From: a virus
Direction: 5' to 3' (one strand)
DNA: 32,232 nt
Virus record (IMG/VR): IMGVR_UViG_3300046838_000098
Coordinates: 1-32,232 of that record
Part shown: positions 1-6,824 of the stretch, piece by piece
How positions within the stretch are numbered: position 1 is the first letter of the stretch
Layout: every line of letters begins with the position of its first letter
Notes under the pieces: generated by a model
Told to the model about the DNA's origin: nothing
Databases searched by the model: none
The model's input: only the letters and a program-made list of their open reading frames with translations
Made by a program: the position numbers and the translations under genes

Positions 1-14
1 GGATAGATCGCCAT
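1..14 (-). CDS. Start of a gene running off the left edge
   Basis: An ATG at 14-12 overlaps the stop of the primase/helicase gene in a TAATG arrangement, the same junction used repeatedly in this operon. Only the first codons (M-A-I-Y-P) are inside the window, so no function can be given. The call rests only on the overlap pattern. Confidence 0.4.
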
Positions 15-1345
15 TAGAATGGGATGTACTGTGTGTCGCCGCCGATTAGCTCAACACGATCCTCAACGTCCTGAATGGTAACGAAGAAGGTGTCGGACTG
101 AGCAGCACGACGGCTCTTGTAATTGGAGACGGCAACAGTTCTTTCGGCAACTGCGCGTACATCGTATCCACAGTCTGCCCCGGCAGTAATGTCGCCGGAA
201 CCTCTTGACCGTCTATAAGAAGAGTTACTGTCCGTTTTGTTGGCGTGGTGAATAAGTACAACTGCCGCCCCTGTTTTGCGAGCGAGGGGCTTAAGAGCAT
301 CATTAAACAGCGTTGCCATAGCTCCCGCATTGTTCTCATCCTCCGTATGGAATCGAGTCAGGCTGTCCAAGATGATTAGTTCCGGGTCGTAATCCAGCGC
401 CTCGGTCACGATATCATCTGCCTGCTTGTCGAGGCGGATATTCTCGTTGGAGAGGTAGCGGATATTCTTTGCGATCTCCGGGTTCAATCCGAGCCTGTGC
501 AGCCTGTGGTAGATCAGGTCTTGTGGACTCTCCTCGTCGATATAGAGGACGCGCCCGTGCGTTAGAACATCCCTTTGTAGGAATGTGGGGGCATTGCCTG
601 CTACTGCGATAGCCATGCCCATCGTGATCCATGACTTCCCGATTGATGGCTCGCCAATCAGCATATGGATATCCCCACCGCAGATCATATCCTCAATGAT
701 CCATCTGACAGGCGGGGGATCGGCCGTGAGGTCCAGCACGGTGAAGCGACTCTCTCCGGGGGATGGGACGCGATCCACGATAGTGCGGAGATCGTCCAGC
801 CCATATGTCTCGAAGAATTCACACACATCGTTGATTTGATTTGGCAGGTGGACTCGCCGCGCCCGTTTCCCGAGCGCCAATCGAATTTGTGTCCAGGCAT
901 GATCGACACGACCCGCTACTTTATAGTCACCGTCGTTGTCGAGAATTACCCAAATCTGCTCAGCTTGTGTGAGATCCTCCGCCATGCGGTCGTCCCAAGT
1001 CTCAATACCCGGAAGGCCGATAACCCCGGTGTCTGGATTGTCACCGAGTTCCTGGCGGAGCTTCATCGTGTCCGTCTCACCTTCTACGAGAAAGAGATTC
1101 TTCTTTAGGCTATCTCGTAGATTGAACAGGCAGGGAGGTACACCTTGCTCCCATCTGAAAGATCGAGTGCCAGAAGGGATGCCCTGCCTTTTCTTCGTAC
1201 CATCACGATACGGGAAATGGATACTTCCGTCGTTTCCCATTTCGATTCCGAAGTCGAATACAGACTCGGACGTGATTCCTTTTTCCTCGAACCACGCGAG
1301 AACCTCAGGAGTGAGGCTAGTTTTTTCACTCAACAGTTCTCCCAT
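14..1345 (-). CDS. TOPRIM-RecA-fold primase/helicase-like replication protein
   Basis: This 443-residue protein probably primes and/or unwinds DNA at the phage fork. Seen in the sequence: an N-terminal segment, a TOPRIM-like domain with VEGETD (residues 87-92) and DNDGD (136-140) as acidic metal-binding motifs, then a RecA-like ATPase with Walker A GEPSIGKS (231-238), a Walker B ending LIILDS, and a VLIHHANK sensor-like motif. This order is typical of phage RepA/AAA_25-type primase-helicase proteins. There is no obvious N-terminal zinc finger, so true primer synthesis is uncertain; it might be only a helicase loader or helicase. The ATG is preceded by AAGG at about 7 nt and overlaps the stop of the tiny membrane gene upstream (TAATG). 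It lies in the replication module behind the polymerase. Confidence 0.85.
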   Translation of the reverse strand: MGELLSEKTSLTPEVLAWFEEKGITSESVFDFGIEMGNDGSIHFPYRDGTKKRQGIPSGTRSFRWEQGVPPCLFNLRDSLKKNLFLVEGETDTMKLRQELGDNPDTGVIGLPGIETWDDRMAEDLTQAEQIWVILDNDGDYKVAGRVDHAWTQIRLALGKRARRVHLPNQINDVCEFFETYGLDDLRTIVDRVPSPGESRFTVLDLTADPPPVRWIIEDMICGGDIHMLIGEPSIGKSWITMGMAIAVAGNAPTFLQRDVLTHGRVLYIDEESPQDLIYHRLHRLGLNPEIAKNIRYLSNENIRLDKQADDIVTEALDYDPELIILDSLTRFHTEDENNAGAMATLFNDALKPLARKTGAAVVLIHHANKTDSNSSYRRSRGSGDITAGADCGYDVRAVAERTVAVSNYKSRRAAQSDTFFVTIQDVEDRVELIGGDTQYIPF

Positions 1346-1479
1346 TAGATGACCTTAAACACTTTGAGAAAGATGGCCGAGTTGATGCACACCGTCGTAA
1401 GTGCTGCGGCGGTACGGAGCAACTCGAACCATACCCTCTGATGCTTAGTGAATGGGAGGGGGTTAAGTTCTCCCTCCAT
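1345..1479 (-). CDS. Tiny single-span membrane protein
   Basis: A 44-residue protein starting MEGELNPLPF. Its second half is a hydrophobic stretch (about residues 20-44, LLRTAAALTTVCINSAIFLK) that could form one membrane helix. The start is well supported: AGGAGG lies 7 nt before the ATG. The gene overlaps the end of the HAD gene upstream by 17 nt and its stop overlaps the primase/helicase ATG (TAATG), so it fits the coupled operon. I do not recognise a family. Small membrane proteins next to phage replication genes can act in host-membrane attachment or exclusion, but nothing here shows which. Confidence 0.65.
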   Translation of the reverse strand: MEGELNPLPFTKHQRVWFELLRTAAALTTVCINSAIFLKVFKVI

Positions 1480-1945
1480 TTACACGCCTCCTGATCCCGG
1501 CTGGTGACAGCCGTTGGGTGTTCAACTCACCGATGGGAATACCCATGCTGGTCTTTGGCTTGACTAGAGCGGCGAGGTCCTTCAACGCCTGCCTCCAATC
1601 GCCGGTAGCATGGATTGCCTTGTCGTCAATGTACGCGATGCCTCCGGGCTTCCAGGGCTTGTCCCAAATGGGGAGATCCTGCAATCCCTCCTCGGCAAGT
1701 CGCGCCCTAACACGGTTGAGTTCCTCGGCTTTATCCCGCTCGGGACGGGGAGTGGTCTCATCCGTTTCCACAGGGGCCAGTCGGGTCGAGTAGAGCATGA
1801 CCTCGTAGCCATTACCCTGTAGAGTACGGATGAAGTTAGCAGCCCCAGGAAGCCACTCCCCGAGTCCGGGCCACTTGAGGGCGAAGATTGTGCCGTCAAT
1901 GTCCACGACGACACGGTTCTTCCCGCTTCCGATATGCTTAGCCAT
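1463..1945 (-). CDS. HAD-superfamily hydrolase / 5'-nucleotidase or polynucleotide phosphatase-like
   Basis: A 160-residue HAD-fold protein. Motif I is VVVDIDGTI (residues 12-20) with the nucleophile and acid Asp15/Asp17; motif II is the LYSTR segment; the acidic motif is AYIDDKAI. HAD enzymes transfer phosphate through an aspartyl-phosphate; in phages the small ones are often nucleotidases or nucleic acid end phosphatases. The substrate cannot be told from sequence. I use the ATG at 1945 because GAGGAG lies about 6 nt upstream and it overlaps the preceding gene by 8 nt; a start 12 codons upstream is possible but would lengthen the overlap. It sits with nucleotide-handling and replication genes, which suggests a role in nucleotide or end processing. 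Confidence 0.75.
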   Translation of the reverse strand: MAKHIGSGKNRVVVDIDGTIFALKWPGLGEWLPGAANFIRTLQGNGYEVMLYSTRLAPVETDETTPRPERDKAEELNRVRARLAEEGLQDLPIWDKPWKPGGIAYIDDKAIHATGDWRQALKDLAALVKPKTSMGIPIGELNTQRLSPAGIRRRVNGGRT

Positions 1946-2321
1946 TCGTCTCCTCAAAGAGAACACGGGCAATGAGAGCATACACAGAGATATCCATGAA
2001 GGAGTCGATAGCTCCCTCGTTGCTTAGCTCGCCAGTTTGTGCAAGAGTCTGTAGACGCCTAACCTTATCCGTAAGGCGCACCATTGCACCCACCCAAGCG
2101 TCGATCCCCCATTCACTCGAAGAGCGTACATTCGCAAATGGGTCATCACCTCGCCCATAATCACGTTGCTTAAGATCATGGAGTTCGCCCGCTTCCTTAA
2201 GGAGTTCATGGAAGCGTTCGCTATTCGGATGCCTCGTCGGACGAGTCTCCGTCCACCGTATCTTCGGGGGATTCGGGTTGTGGTTCCCCGAGAGCGGTAG
2301 GCCCGTCGATTCTGCTGACAC
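1938..2321 (-). CDS. MazG/DUF1599-like all-alpha nucleotide pyrophosphohydrolase candidate
   Basis: A 127-residue protein. The C-terminal 90 residues are helical and carry a KQRDYGRGDDPFANV segment, then a helix with MVRLTDKVRR and a final helix with SFMDISVYALIAR. This is the pattern of phage DUF1599/Nmad1-type and MazG-like all-alpha NTP pyrophosphohydrolases, in which acidic residues on two helices bind metal and nucleotide. The assignment is by pattern only. The start is GTG with GGGAGG about 7 nt upstream; no later ATG, GTG or TTG is available before the conserved part. It overlaps the upstream gene by about 100 nt, which is unusually long, so the first 30 residues may be poorly constrained. 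Role would be nucleotide-pool control near the polymerase. Confidence 0.6.
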   Translation of the reverse strand: MSAESTGLPLSGNHNPNPPKIRWTETRPTRHPNSERFHELLKEAGELHDLKQRDYGRGDDPFANVRSSSEWGIDAWVGAMVRLTDKVRRLQTLAQTGELSNEGAIDSFMDISVYALIARVLFEETNG

Positions 2322-2673
2322 TAATTCCTCCCATCACAGCCTTAGCGATGATCCCCGTGAGCATCTGAACTTCCTTGTGAAGTCTCGCACAGGTATCGAG
2401 TGCCTCCAACGTCATGTTGGCATAGCACTCCGTGACCTCTACGAGCTTACCCTCAGTGTAGTCCTGGTCGCAGCGACACTTGTGGACGAATCCATAGCGA
2501 TCTGCGAACTCATGCTCGGCCTTGGCGTTGAACTCTGCGCTCTGTTGGTCCATGAAAGCAACCGTGGAGGGATCAGGCTCCTCAGCTTCCTCGTCGATTG
2601 AGAAAGCAGCCCAATCGTCATCCCCAGGCTCCTCATCATTACCAAAGAGATCATGTACATTATCGTCTGGCAA
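2221..2673 (-). CDS. Acidic hypothetical protein with Cys pairs, downstream of polymerase
   Basis: A protein of about 150 residues I do not recognise. The first third is very acidic (DLFGNDEEPGDDDW, then DEEAEEPD), the middle has a CRCDQD segment and further Cys in a helical region, and the C-terminus is again acidic (PESPEDTVDGDSSDEASE). I use TTG at 2673, which has GGAAGG just upstream and lies inside the last codons of the polymerase gene; a more distant TTG at 2727 is possible. The short acidic motif DLFG could be a partner-binding peptide for the replisome, but that is a guess. It overlaps the gene below by about 100 nt in another frame. Confidence 0.65.
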   Translation of the reverse strand: MPDDNVHDLFGNDEEPGDDDWAAFSIDEEAEEPDPSTVAFMDQQSAEFNAKAEHEFADRYGFVHKCRCDQDYTEGKLVEVTECYANMTLEALDTCARLHKEVQMLTGIIAKAVMGGISVSRIDGPTALGEPQPESPEDTVDGDSSDEASE

Positions 2674-3409
2674 TATACCCTTCCTTGTCGGCCCAGGTGG
2701 TCCTACTAATCTCGCAGGCGACACCAATGGGTACTACAGAAGATACCTCAGCGTAGTCCATCCAGAGCGGGACTTCCCGCACGAGCGTCTCGATCTCGCC
2801 CTCACGGGCATCGAGTTGAACTTCATCATGGACGACGTTGATTAGGTGACTCTCGAACTCCATTGCAATGAGTCTATCGTCCACTGTGACAAGGGAGTTC
2901 CGCATAAGGTCAGCGGCGCACCCCTGTACGAGGGCGTTGAGTTGCTTGTGCTCGGACTCGGGATGGAGTTCCCTTCCGAATAGCGTTGTAATACAGCCCT
3001 TCTCAGAGAGTCGCGCGGATAGTGCGGCCTGCACAATTCGTATTCCAGGCCACCGCTGGTGAAAACGATCCAGCATCTTTCGTGCGGCTGGAAAGCCCAC
3101 CTCAAGCTGACGCATAATCGTCGGCGTCCCTCCCCCGTAGACAAGTGAGAAATTAAGTACCTTTCCGACTTGTCGCTGCTCATCAGTGAGTGTTCCAGAT
3201 ATTCCCAGGGCACCCGCTGCCGATTCGGTATGGAGGTCCTTGCCTGCCTTGATTGCGTCAGCCATGCTCGGATCGCCGAGTACAGCCATATAAAACGCCA
3301 GAAGGCGAAGTTCAATTTGGTCATAGTCAAAGTAAAGCAGGGCGTCCAACTTGGGGATGAACGCCTCCTTGACTACCTTATCCTTCCTCGGGATCGTCTG
3401 TAGATTCAA
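2660..3409 (-). CDS. DNA polymerase I (family A), C-terminal half: palm and fingers
   Basis: This 249-residue product carries the catalytic core of a family A polymerase. It begins at the conserved NLQTIPRKD block, then has motif A FDYDQIELRLLA (catalytic Asp28), motif B (O helix) RQVGKVLNFSLVYG (Arg79, Lys83, Phe87, Tyr91) and motif C HDE (194-196). All catalytic residues are present. The exonuclease and thumb are encoded separately at 3634-4590; the break lies between TGRMSS and NLQTIP, normally adjacent in one chain. The start is TTG, preceded by GAAGGTGGG about 8 nt upstream inside the inserted gene. The two halves add up to about 567 residues, the usual size of a phage exo+pol enzyme, so they probably assemble into one enzyme. 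Confidence 0.85.
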   Translation of the reverse strand: MNLQTIPRKDKVVKEAFIPKLDALLYFDYDQIELRLLAFYMAVLGDPSMADAIKAGKDLHTESAAGALGISGTLTDEQRQVGKVLNFSLVYGGGTPTIMRQLEVGFPAARKMLDRFHQRWPGIRIVQAALSARLSEKGCITTLFGRELHPESEHKQLNALVQGCAADLMRNSLVTVDDRLIAMEFESHLINVVHDEVQLDAREGEIETLVREVPLWMDYAEVSSVVPIGVACEISRTTWADKEGYIARR

Positions 3410-3653
3410 TGACTAGCCCACCTTCGTTTTCAAGCGCCTCGATCTCAGCTTCCGAAGTCCCATCCGCTTCCGCTTCCGGCTCGGGGGTTTCCGTATAGTT
3501 CTTGTGATACTCAAGAATCCACCCTTCAATCAACTCAATTCGGGCTTCGTGACTTACGATGTAATCCCTCAGCGTCGTGAGCATCTTGCCGAGATCGTTC
3601 AATTCTCCCTGGGACACGAATGTCCCCGGTACACTACCGTTCTGCTTCGCCAC
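3378..3653 (-). CDS. Small acidic protein nested between the two polymerase halves
   Basis: This 91-residue reading frame fills the gap in the split polymerase gene. It starts at GTG (3653) with GGAAGG about 8 nt upstream, overlaps the end of the N-terminal half by 20 nt and the start of the C-terminal half by 32 nt, each in a +1 frame step. The product begins MAKQNGSVPG, has a helical middle (LNDLGKMLTTLRDYIVSHEARI) and an acidic tail (PEPEAEADG and DDPEEG). I recognise no family; it is not a homing endonuclease (no LAGLIDADG, HNH or GIY-YIG motif) and has no intein blocks. It may be a polymerase accessory subunit, or an inserted domain if frameshifting joins the three frames. Confidence 0.6.
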   Translation of the reverse strand: MAKQNGSVPGTFVSQGELNDLGKMLTTLRDYIVSHEARIELIEGWILEYHKNYTETPEPEAEADGTSEAEIEALENEGGLVIESTDDPEEG

Positions 3654-4590
3654 TTGACATCCTTCCTGTTCGCGTACCATGCTGGCGATATGAGGGATGC
3701 AGAATGCCACCCCTCTGCTCATCCAGAATGGCTTTTAAGTACGTCCCGTGAATTTTCTTTAGGGTTCTCAGTTCGAGAATTTGCTGCGCGAGGGGGTCGT
3801 CAAGTCCAGCGAGAGTTGTTTTGTCGGTGGACTCAAGGGCGACCCCAATAGCGGCGAAAGCCTCTGTAAGCTGCTTCGGACTATTGGGATTGAATGATTC
3901 AGACCCAACCCGATCCCTAATATCCATTTCGAGAGCGAGTGCTTTAGATGCGTATTCCCGTGCAGCTTCTTCCACGTATTCGACTTTGACACCCATACCT
4001 CGTGTTTCCATTCTGAGGAGAGTAAAAGTAAGTCGCTGCTCAAGTCGGAGGAGTCGAAGTAGATTCTCACTACCCTCAACTTGGGGTCGCAGGATATCGT
4101 GCAGCCGAATGGTGAACTCGGCATCCTTTCGGGCATAGGGTTCTATTACCTCCCTCGGGAGCTTGTCATACCCATCTTTCTTCGTCAGCTTTAACCGCCG
4201 ACGTTCCTTGCGGATTACTTCTTCTTCGTTTGTTTCCTCGCCAAGTAATTCCCGAGCCAGATATTTAAGACCTTTTCGCCTATGCTCATCGAGAAGGTGA
4301 GCGAGACACTCTGTGTCATAGACGGCCTCCGGCCGTAACTCATCTGGATCAAGTATTCCCGCCAATGCCAACTTCTGCAAGTCAAATTTGGCGTTGTGGA
4401 AGATGAGTTCGTCGGCCCCTGCGAGCCGCTGTCGAATCTCGGCCGAATCCTCAGGTAGCGTGTAGAACTCCGTATGAATTCCATCTGCATCGCTTTCTGC
4501 GGTAGTGACAATTACGGCAGTATCAAAGAATGCTACTCCCGTTGTCTCTGTGTCTACCGCCAGTCTAGAAACTCCCGCTTCCAAAGTCAT
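3634..4590 (-). CDS. DNA polymerase I (family A), N-terminal half: 3'-5' exonuclease and thumb
   Basis: This 318-residue product contains a DnaQ-like proofreading exonuclease: ExoI DTETTG (Asp13, Glu15), ExoII HNAKFD (Asp70) and ExoIII YARKDAEFT (Tyr152, Asp156). It continues through the thumb helices to TLAGLDDPLAQQILELRTLKKIHGTYL and the HPSYRQHGTRTGRMSS block that leads to the palm. There it ends after GEAER with a TAG at 3636-3634, so palm and fingers are missing and encoded at 2660-3409. I use ATG at 4590 (AGGA about 5 nt upstream); an upstream in-frame ATG would overlap the Rad52-like gene much more. There is no 5'-3' exonuclease domain, as usual for phage enzymes. Confidence 0.85.
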   Translation of the reverse strand: MTLEAGVSRLAVDTETTGVAFFDTAVIVTTAESDADGIHTEFYTLPEDSAEIRQRLAGADELIFHNAKFDLQKLALAGILDPDELRPEAVYDTECLAHLLDEHRRKGLKYLARELLGEETNEEEVIRKERRRLKLTKKDGYDKLPREVIEPYARKDAEFTIRLHDILRPQVEGSENLLRLLRLEQRLTFTLLRMETRGMGVKVEYVEEAAREYASKALALEMDIRDRVGSESFNPNSPKQLTEAFAAIGVALESTDKTTLAGLDDPLAQQILELRTLKKIHGTYLKAILDEQRGGILHPSYRQHGTRTGRMSSGEAER

Positions 4591-5053
4591 CGCTTCCTGC
4601 TTTCGGGGCATATTTGCGGTCAGTTTCAGCAGCAATTTTCCGCTGCACCGCATCTGGCCCAGGCGCCTTACGCTGCTTGGCAATTACCTGCCGCTCGGCC
4701 TCGTCCCATAGATACAACCCGATGCCGAATTGGTGCCCGGCTTTCTTCAATGCCTCGGCCAGCGCCGTCTTAAGCGCCTTATCGGGATCATTAGCAGTAT
4801 CCGCGCCGACACCCGAAGCAACCTTGCCGAGTGCTTCAATCCTGCCGGTAACAACGGCGAGGTATTTCCCGTCGGAAGCCTGCGTGAGATCACTCTTGGT
4901 GAGCCGGAAGGACCAATCGGCTCCGAGGACATCATTCAGCCTCCTAATGGTGGCGTCGATGGAAATATAGTCAAGTTTCATTCCCCCCTGAGTACGCTGT
5001 TTCACGTCCTCGATGGGAAAATTTTCGCTGAGTTTATCCAATAGCTCGGACAT
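4565..5053 (-). CDS. Rad52/Rad22-like single-strand DNA annealing protein
   Basis: A 162-residue recombination protein of the Rad52 type. The core reads MKLDYISIDATIRRLNDVLG, then a strand with YLAVVTGRIEALG, and a helix block GADTANDPDKALKTALAEALKK followed by AGHQFGIGLYLW, all typical of Rad52-family annealing proteins, which pair complementary single strands during phage recombination-dependent replication. The C-terminus is flexible and ends DDFGSGSF, which resembles a partner-binding tip. The start ATG has AAAGGAG 6 nt upstream. It overlaps the nuclease gene upstream by 20 nt and the polymerase gene downstream by 26 nt, which fits a two-component resection/annealing system with that nuclease. 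Confidence 0.8.
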   Translation of the reverse strand: MSELLDKLSENFPIEDVKQRTQGGMKLDYISIDATIRRLNDVLGADWSFRLTKSDLTQASDGKYLAVVTGRIEALGKVASGVGADTANDPDKALKTALAEALKKAGHQFGIGLYLWDEAERQVIAKQRKAPGPDAVQRKIAAETDRKYAPKAGSDDFGSGSF

Positions 5054-5945
5054 TCAACTCCTTTTCAGTAGGCGTAACTGTCGGCGCAACTTCGGCGTGC
5101 CCCTTACGAGGAAAGTACACACCTTCGAGATCGTAGTGACCAATCTTCGTGTTGCCCTGATTCCGACAGTCGCAGAGTGGGGCTTCCCAATCACAGAAAG
5201 CCGCCGACCAATGCGGTACGCACACAACATTGAATACGGACTTCGTGCCATCCCAGATCAACTTCTGAACCTTGTCCTGCTCAGGTGCCAGGAGGTCCTC
5301 TAATTTATCTCCCCTGGAAAGACCCTCAAATACAGCTTGGACGGCCTTAGAGCGGCTGTGAGCGCGTTCTAGGACCACTTCGGGGGGTAGAGGAGATACC
5401 TCTGCGAGTAGTGGCTCGGGAGATTGGGATGTAATCCGGGTGTCAAAGAAGGGGATGTAGACAACTCCCACCGCATTTAGCATGGGAAGTCCCCTTTCGA
5501 CAAGTGCGTGGAAGTACATTGATAGCTGCCAGATGTGTTCCTCCTTAGCGCCATCGCGCCTCACGAAGAACATACTCTCGCCTTTCACCGTCTTGAGATC
5601 CCCCAGGACGTATGCTTCATAGCCGGGGTGGTAGAAGATGTAGTCTGCCGTACCCGACCAACCCTCAGGCATCCATTCGTCCAACTTGACTTCCGTTTCC
5701 ACTTGCACACCTTGGGACGCAAGTATCCCTTCCGCGTACTTATGCCAGAGGGTTCCAGTCATGTTCCTGAATCCCGATCCGATGCGACGGGGAACGGTAG
5801 GCGCTCCGATGGCTCTGAGTTGAACGTGCCGGAGTGAACCGACAAGATCCGTACTCGCATGGAGTTTTCCATCCGGGGGACGCTGATCCGCTTCTATCGC
5901 TTCGGTGAGCAGGAGGGGTAGATCAACAGGGAAGAGTTCACCCAT
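5034..5945 (-). CDS. Cas4/RecB-like PD-(D/E)XK nuclease
   Basis: A 303-residue protein with a PD-(D/E)XK nuclease pattern: a helix with GTLWHKYAEGIL, then GTADYIFYHPGYEAYVLGDLKTVKG, where Asp in GTAD and the D-x-K of GDLKT form the catalytic site, then HIWQLSMYFHAL as the following helix (QxxxY-like). Near the C-terminus four Cys (VVCVPHW, AFCDWE, PLCDCR) could hold an iron-sulphur cluster or zinc, as in Cas4/AddB-type nucleases, though no N-terminal partner Cys is obvious. It probably resects DNA ends to make single strands for the Rad52-like protein encoded next. ATG at 5945 has AGGAAAGG about 6 nt upstream. It is the first gene after an AT-rich, palindromic intergenic region. Confidence 0.75.
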   Translation of the reverse strand: MGELFPVDLPLLLTEAIEADQRPPDGKLHASTDLVGSLRHVQLRAIGAPTVPRRIGSGFRNMTGTLWHKYAEGILASQGVQVETEVKLDEWMPEGWSGTADYIFYHPGYEAYVLGDLKTVKGESMFFVRRDGAKEEHIWQLSMYFHALVERGLPMLNAVGVVYIPFFDTRITSQSPEPLLAEVSPLPPEVVLERAHSRSKAVQAVFEGLSRGDKLEDLLAPEQDKVQKLIWDGTKSVFNVVCVPHWSAAFCDWEAPLCDCRNQGNTKIGHYDLEGVYFPRKGHAEVAPTVTPTEKELNVRAIG

Positions 5946-5970
5946 ATAAGACCTTTCCTCATATTAGCTC

Positions 5971-6001
5971 AGTAGAGATACTTAAGTACCTCTACTTTTT
6001 T
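5971..6001 (+). promoter_or_regulatory. 26-bp near-perfect palindrome followed by a T run
   Basis: Positions 5971-5996 form an inverted repeat with 12 of 13 matched pairs around the core TACTTAAGTA; arms are AGTAGAG and CTCTACT. On the plus strand it is followed directly by six T, so it could terminate rightward (antisense) transcription. Because neighbouring genes run leftward, it may equally be an operator for a dimeric regulator in the leader of the nuclease gene. Confidence 0.55.
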
Positions 6002-6020
6002 ATAGAGAGACACATATGTA

Positions 6021-6059
6021 CTAAGGTCTTAGTGTACTTATGTAATACAAAGACCTTAG
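6021..6059. repeat. Inverted repeat CTAAGGTCTT / AAGACCTTAG in AT-rich leader
   Basis: A perfect 10-bp inverted repeat: CTAAGGTCTT at 6021-6030 and AAGACCTTAG at 6050-6059, spaced 19 nt apart. A further dyad ACTAAG-GT-CTTAGT overlaps the left arm, and a related AAGACCTT occurs at 5948-5955 next to the nuclease SD. The 134-bp gap (5946-6079) is markedly AT-rich for this genome and has a TATAAA in the leftward direction (reading about 6005-6000). It is the best candidate internal promoter/operator region for the replication module. Confidence 0.45.
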
Positions 6060-6079
6060 GGTAGCAGTCGTGTCAAGTG

Positions 6080-6403
6080 CTACTCGACAAGGAGCCAATC
6101 TCGATTGATGGCGGAAACTCCCGCTGGCGGAGTATTACTCTCCATTAGCCAACGAAAGAAATCTTCGCCTTCCTCGTCTTTACCCTGAACGGACCGAGTG
6201 CCATTCTCGGCGACTCCCGCTACCTCCTCAGAGGTACCGTCGGGATGTGACCCTCCCGAGAGGTGAACTTCTCCCTGCAAAGCCAGTGTAGCAGTGGTGT
6301 CAAGTGCTTCCTCACGGTAGTCACAGGGGCAGTTGGGGCTTAGGCTCGTGCCCAAGCATTCCCCGAAGTGACACGGAGGGTTGGTCGCATTCTCGTCGTG
6401 CAT
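6080..6403 (-). CDS. Small hypothetical protein with Cys/His cluster
   Basis: A 107-residue protein. The first 30 residues contain CHFGECLG and CPCDY, enough Cys and His to bind a zinc ion; the middle is low-complexity and polar; the end (DFFRWLMESNTPPAG and INRDWLLVE) is hydrophobic and probably ordered. I do not recognise a family. ATG at 6403 has AAAGGAG 6 nt upstream, so the start is well supported. It is the last gene of its run before the AT-rich gap at 5946-6079. Confidence 0.6.
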   Translation of the reverse strand: MHDENATNPPCHFGECLGTSLSPNCPCDYREEALDTTATLALQGEVHLSGGSHPDGTSEEVAGVAENGTRSVQGKDEEGEDFFRWLMESNTPPAGVSAINRDWLLVE

Positions 6404-6405
6404 AG

Positions 6406-6633
6406 TTACTCCTTTTCGCTCGATGTACCAGCCAAAGCAGCGCGAGCGATGCCCGCATAGAACTCGTCGTAACCGGCTCGCACCTGTTCCAGCGCGTCGC
6501 GTAGCTGCTGGTTCTCCGCCACAAGAACATCCCGTTCTCCCTCTACCTTGTCGATGTAGCGGAGCGTGATGCCTTCGGAGAGGTTGCGCGCAGCGTCTCG
6601 CTCGCGGCGGAGGGTGTCGGCGTGTCCGCTCAT
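6406..6633 (-). CDS. Small coiled-coil protein
   Basis: A 75-residue protein starting MSGHADTLRRERDAARN. Nearly all of it has heptad-like spacing (LRRERDAARNLSEGI, then GERDVLVAENQQLRDALEQV), so a dimeric coiled coil is likely. Short coiled-coil proteins of this type are frequent and uncharacterised in phages. I use the ATG at 6633, which has GGAGG 4-5 nt upstream and overlaps the stop of the upstream gene (ATGA); an earlier in-frame start has no such support. The gene ends three bases before the next start. Confidence 0.6.
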   Translation of the reverse strand: MSGHADTLRRERDAARNLSEGITLRYIDKVEGERDVLVAENQQLRDALEQVRAGYDEFYAGIARAALAGTSSEKE

Positions 6634-6824
6634 GTATCCTCCGGTGTATAGGCGACGCATATGGGGTCGCCCTCGATTATCGCTGTTTCGGGTTCGTCTC
6701 CCCAGGCTGGATCACGGTCGAAGAATGCACCACAATCCTCGCACATCCACCTATCGGGAGTTAGGACGACGCAATGATGCTCGGAGGATTCGATGACAGA
6801 ATCATTCTCGAATTCATCCCTCAC
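6630..6824 (-). CDS. Small zinc-finger-like protein
   Basis: A 64-residue protein starting at GTG (6824), MRDEFENDSV. It contains HHCVV, then MCEDCGAFFDRD and a later PICVAY, which is a likely zinc-binding knuckle. GGAGA lies about 8 nt upstream of the GTG, and the GTG overlaps the TGA of the upstream frame (GTGA). A longer frame open to 6962 exists, but the added part looks like out-of-frame sequence. The end overlaps the coiled-coil gene (ATGA). No family recognised. Confidence 0.5.
   Translation of the reverse strand: MRDEFENDSVIESSEHHCVVLTPDRWMCEDCGAFFDRDPAWGDEPETAIIEGDPICVAYTPEDT

Noticed and set aside
3378-3653. Intein in the DNA polymerase
   Set aside because: The insert is not in one frame with the two halves and has no terminal Cys/Ser, His-Asn or block motifs.
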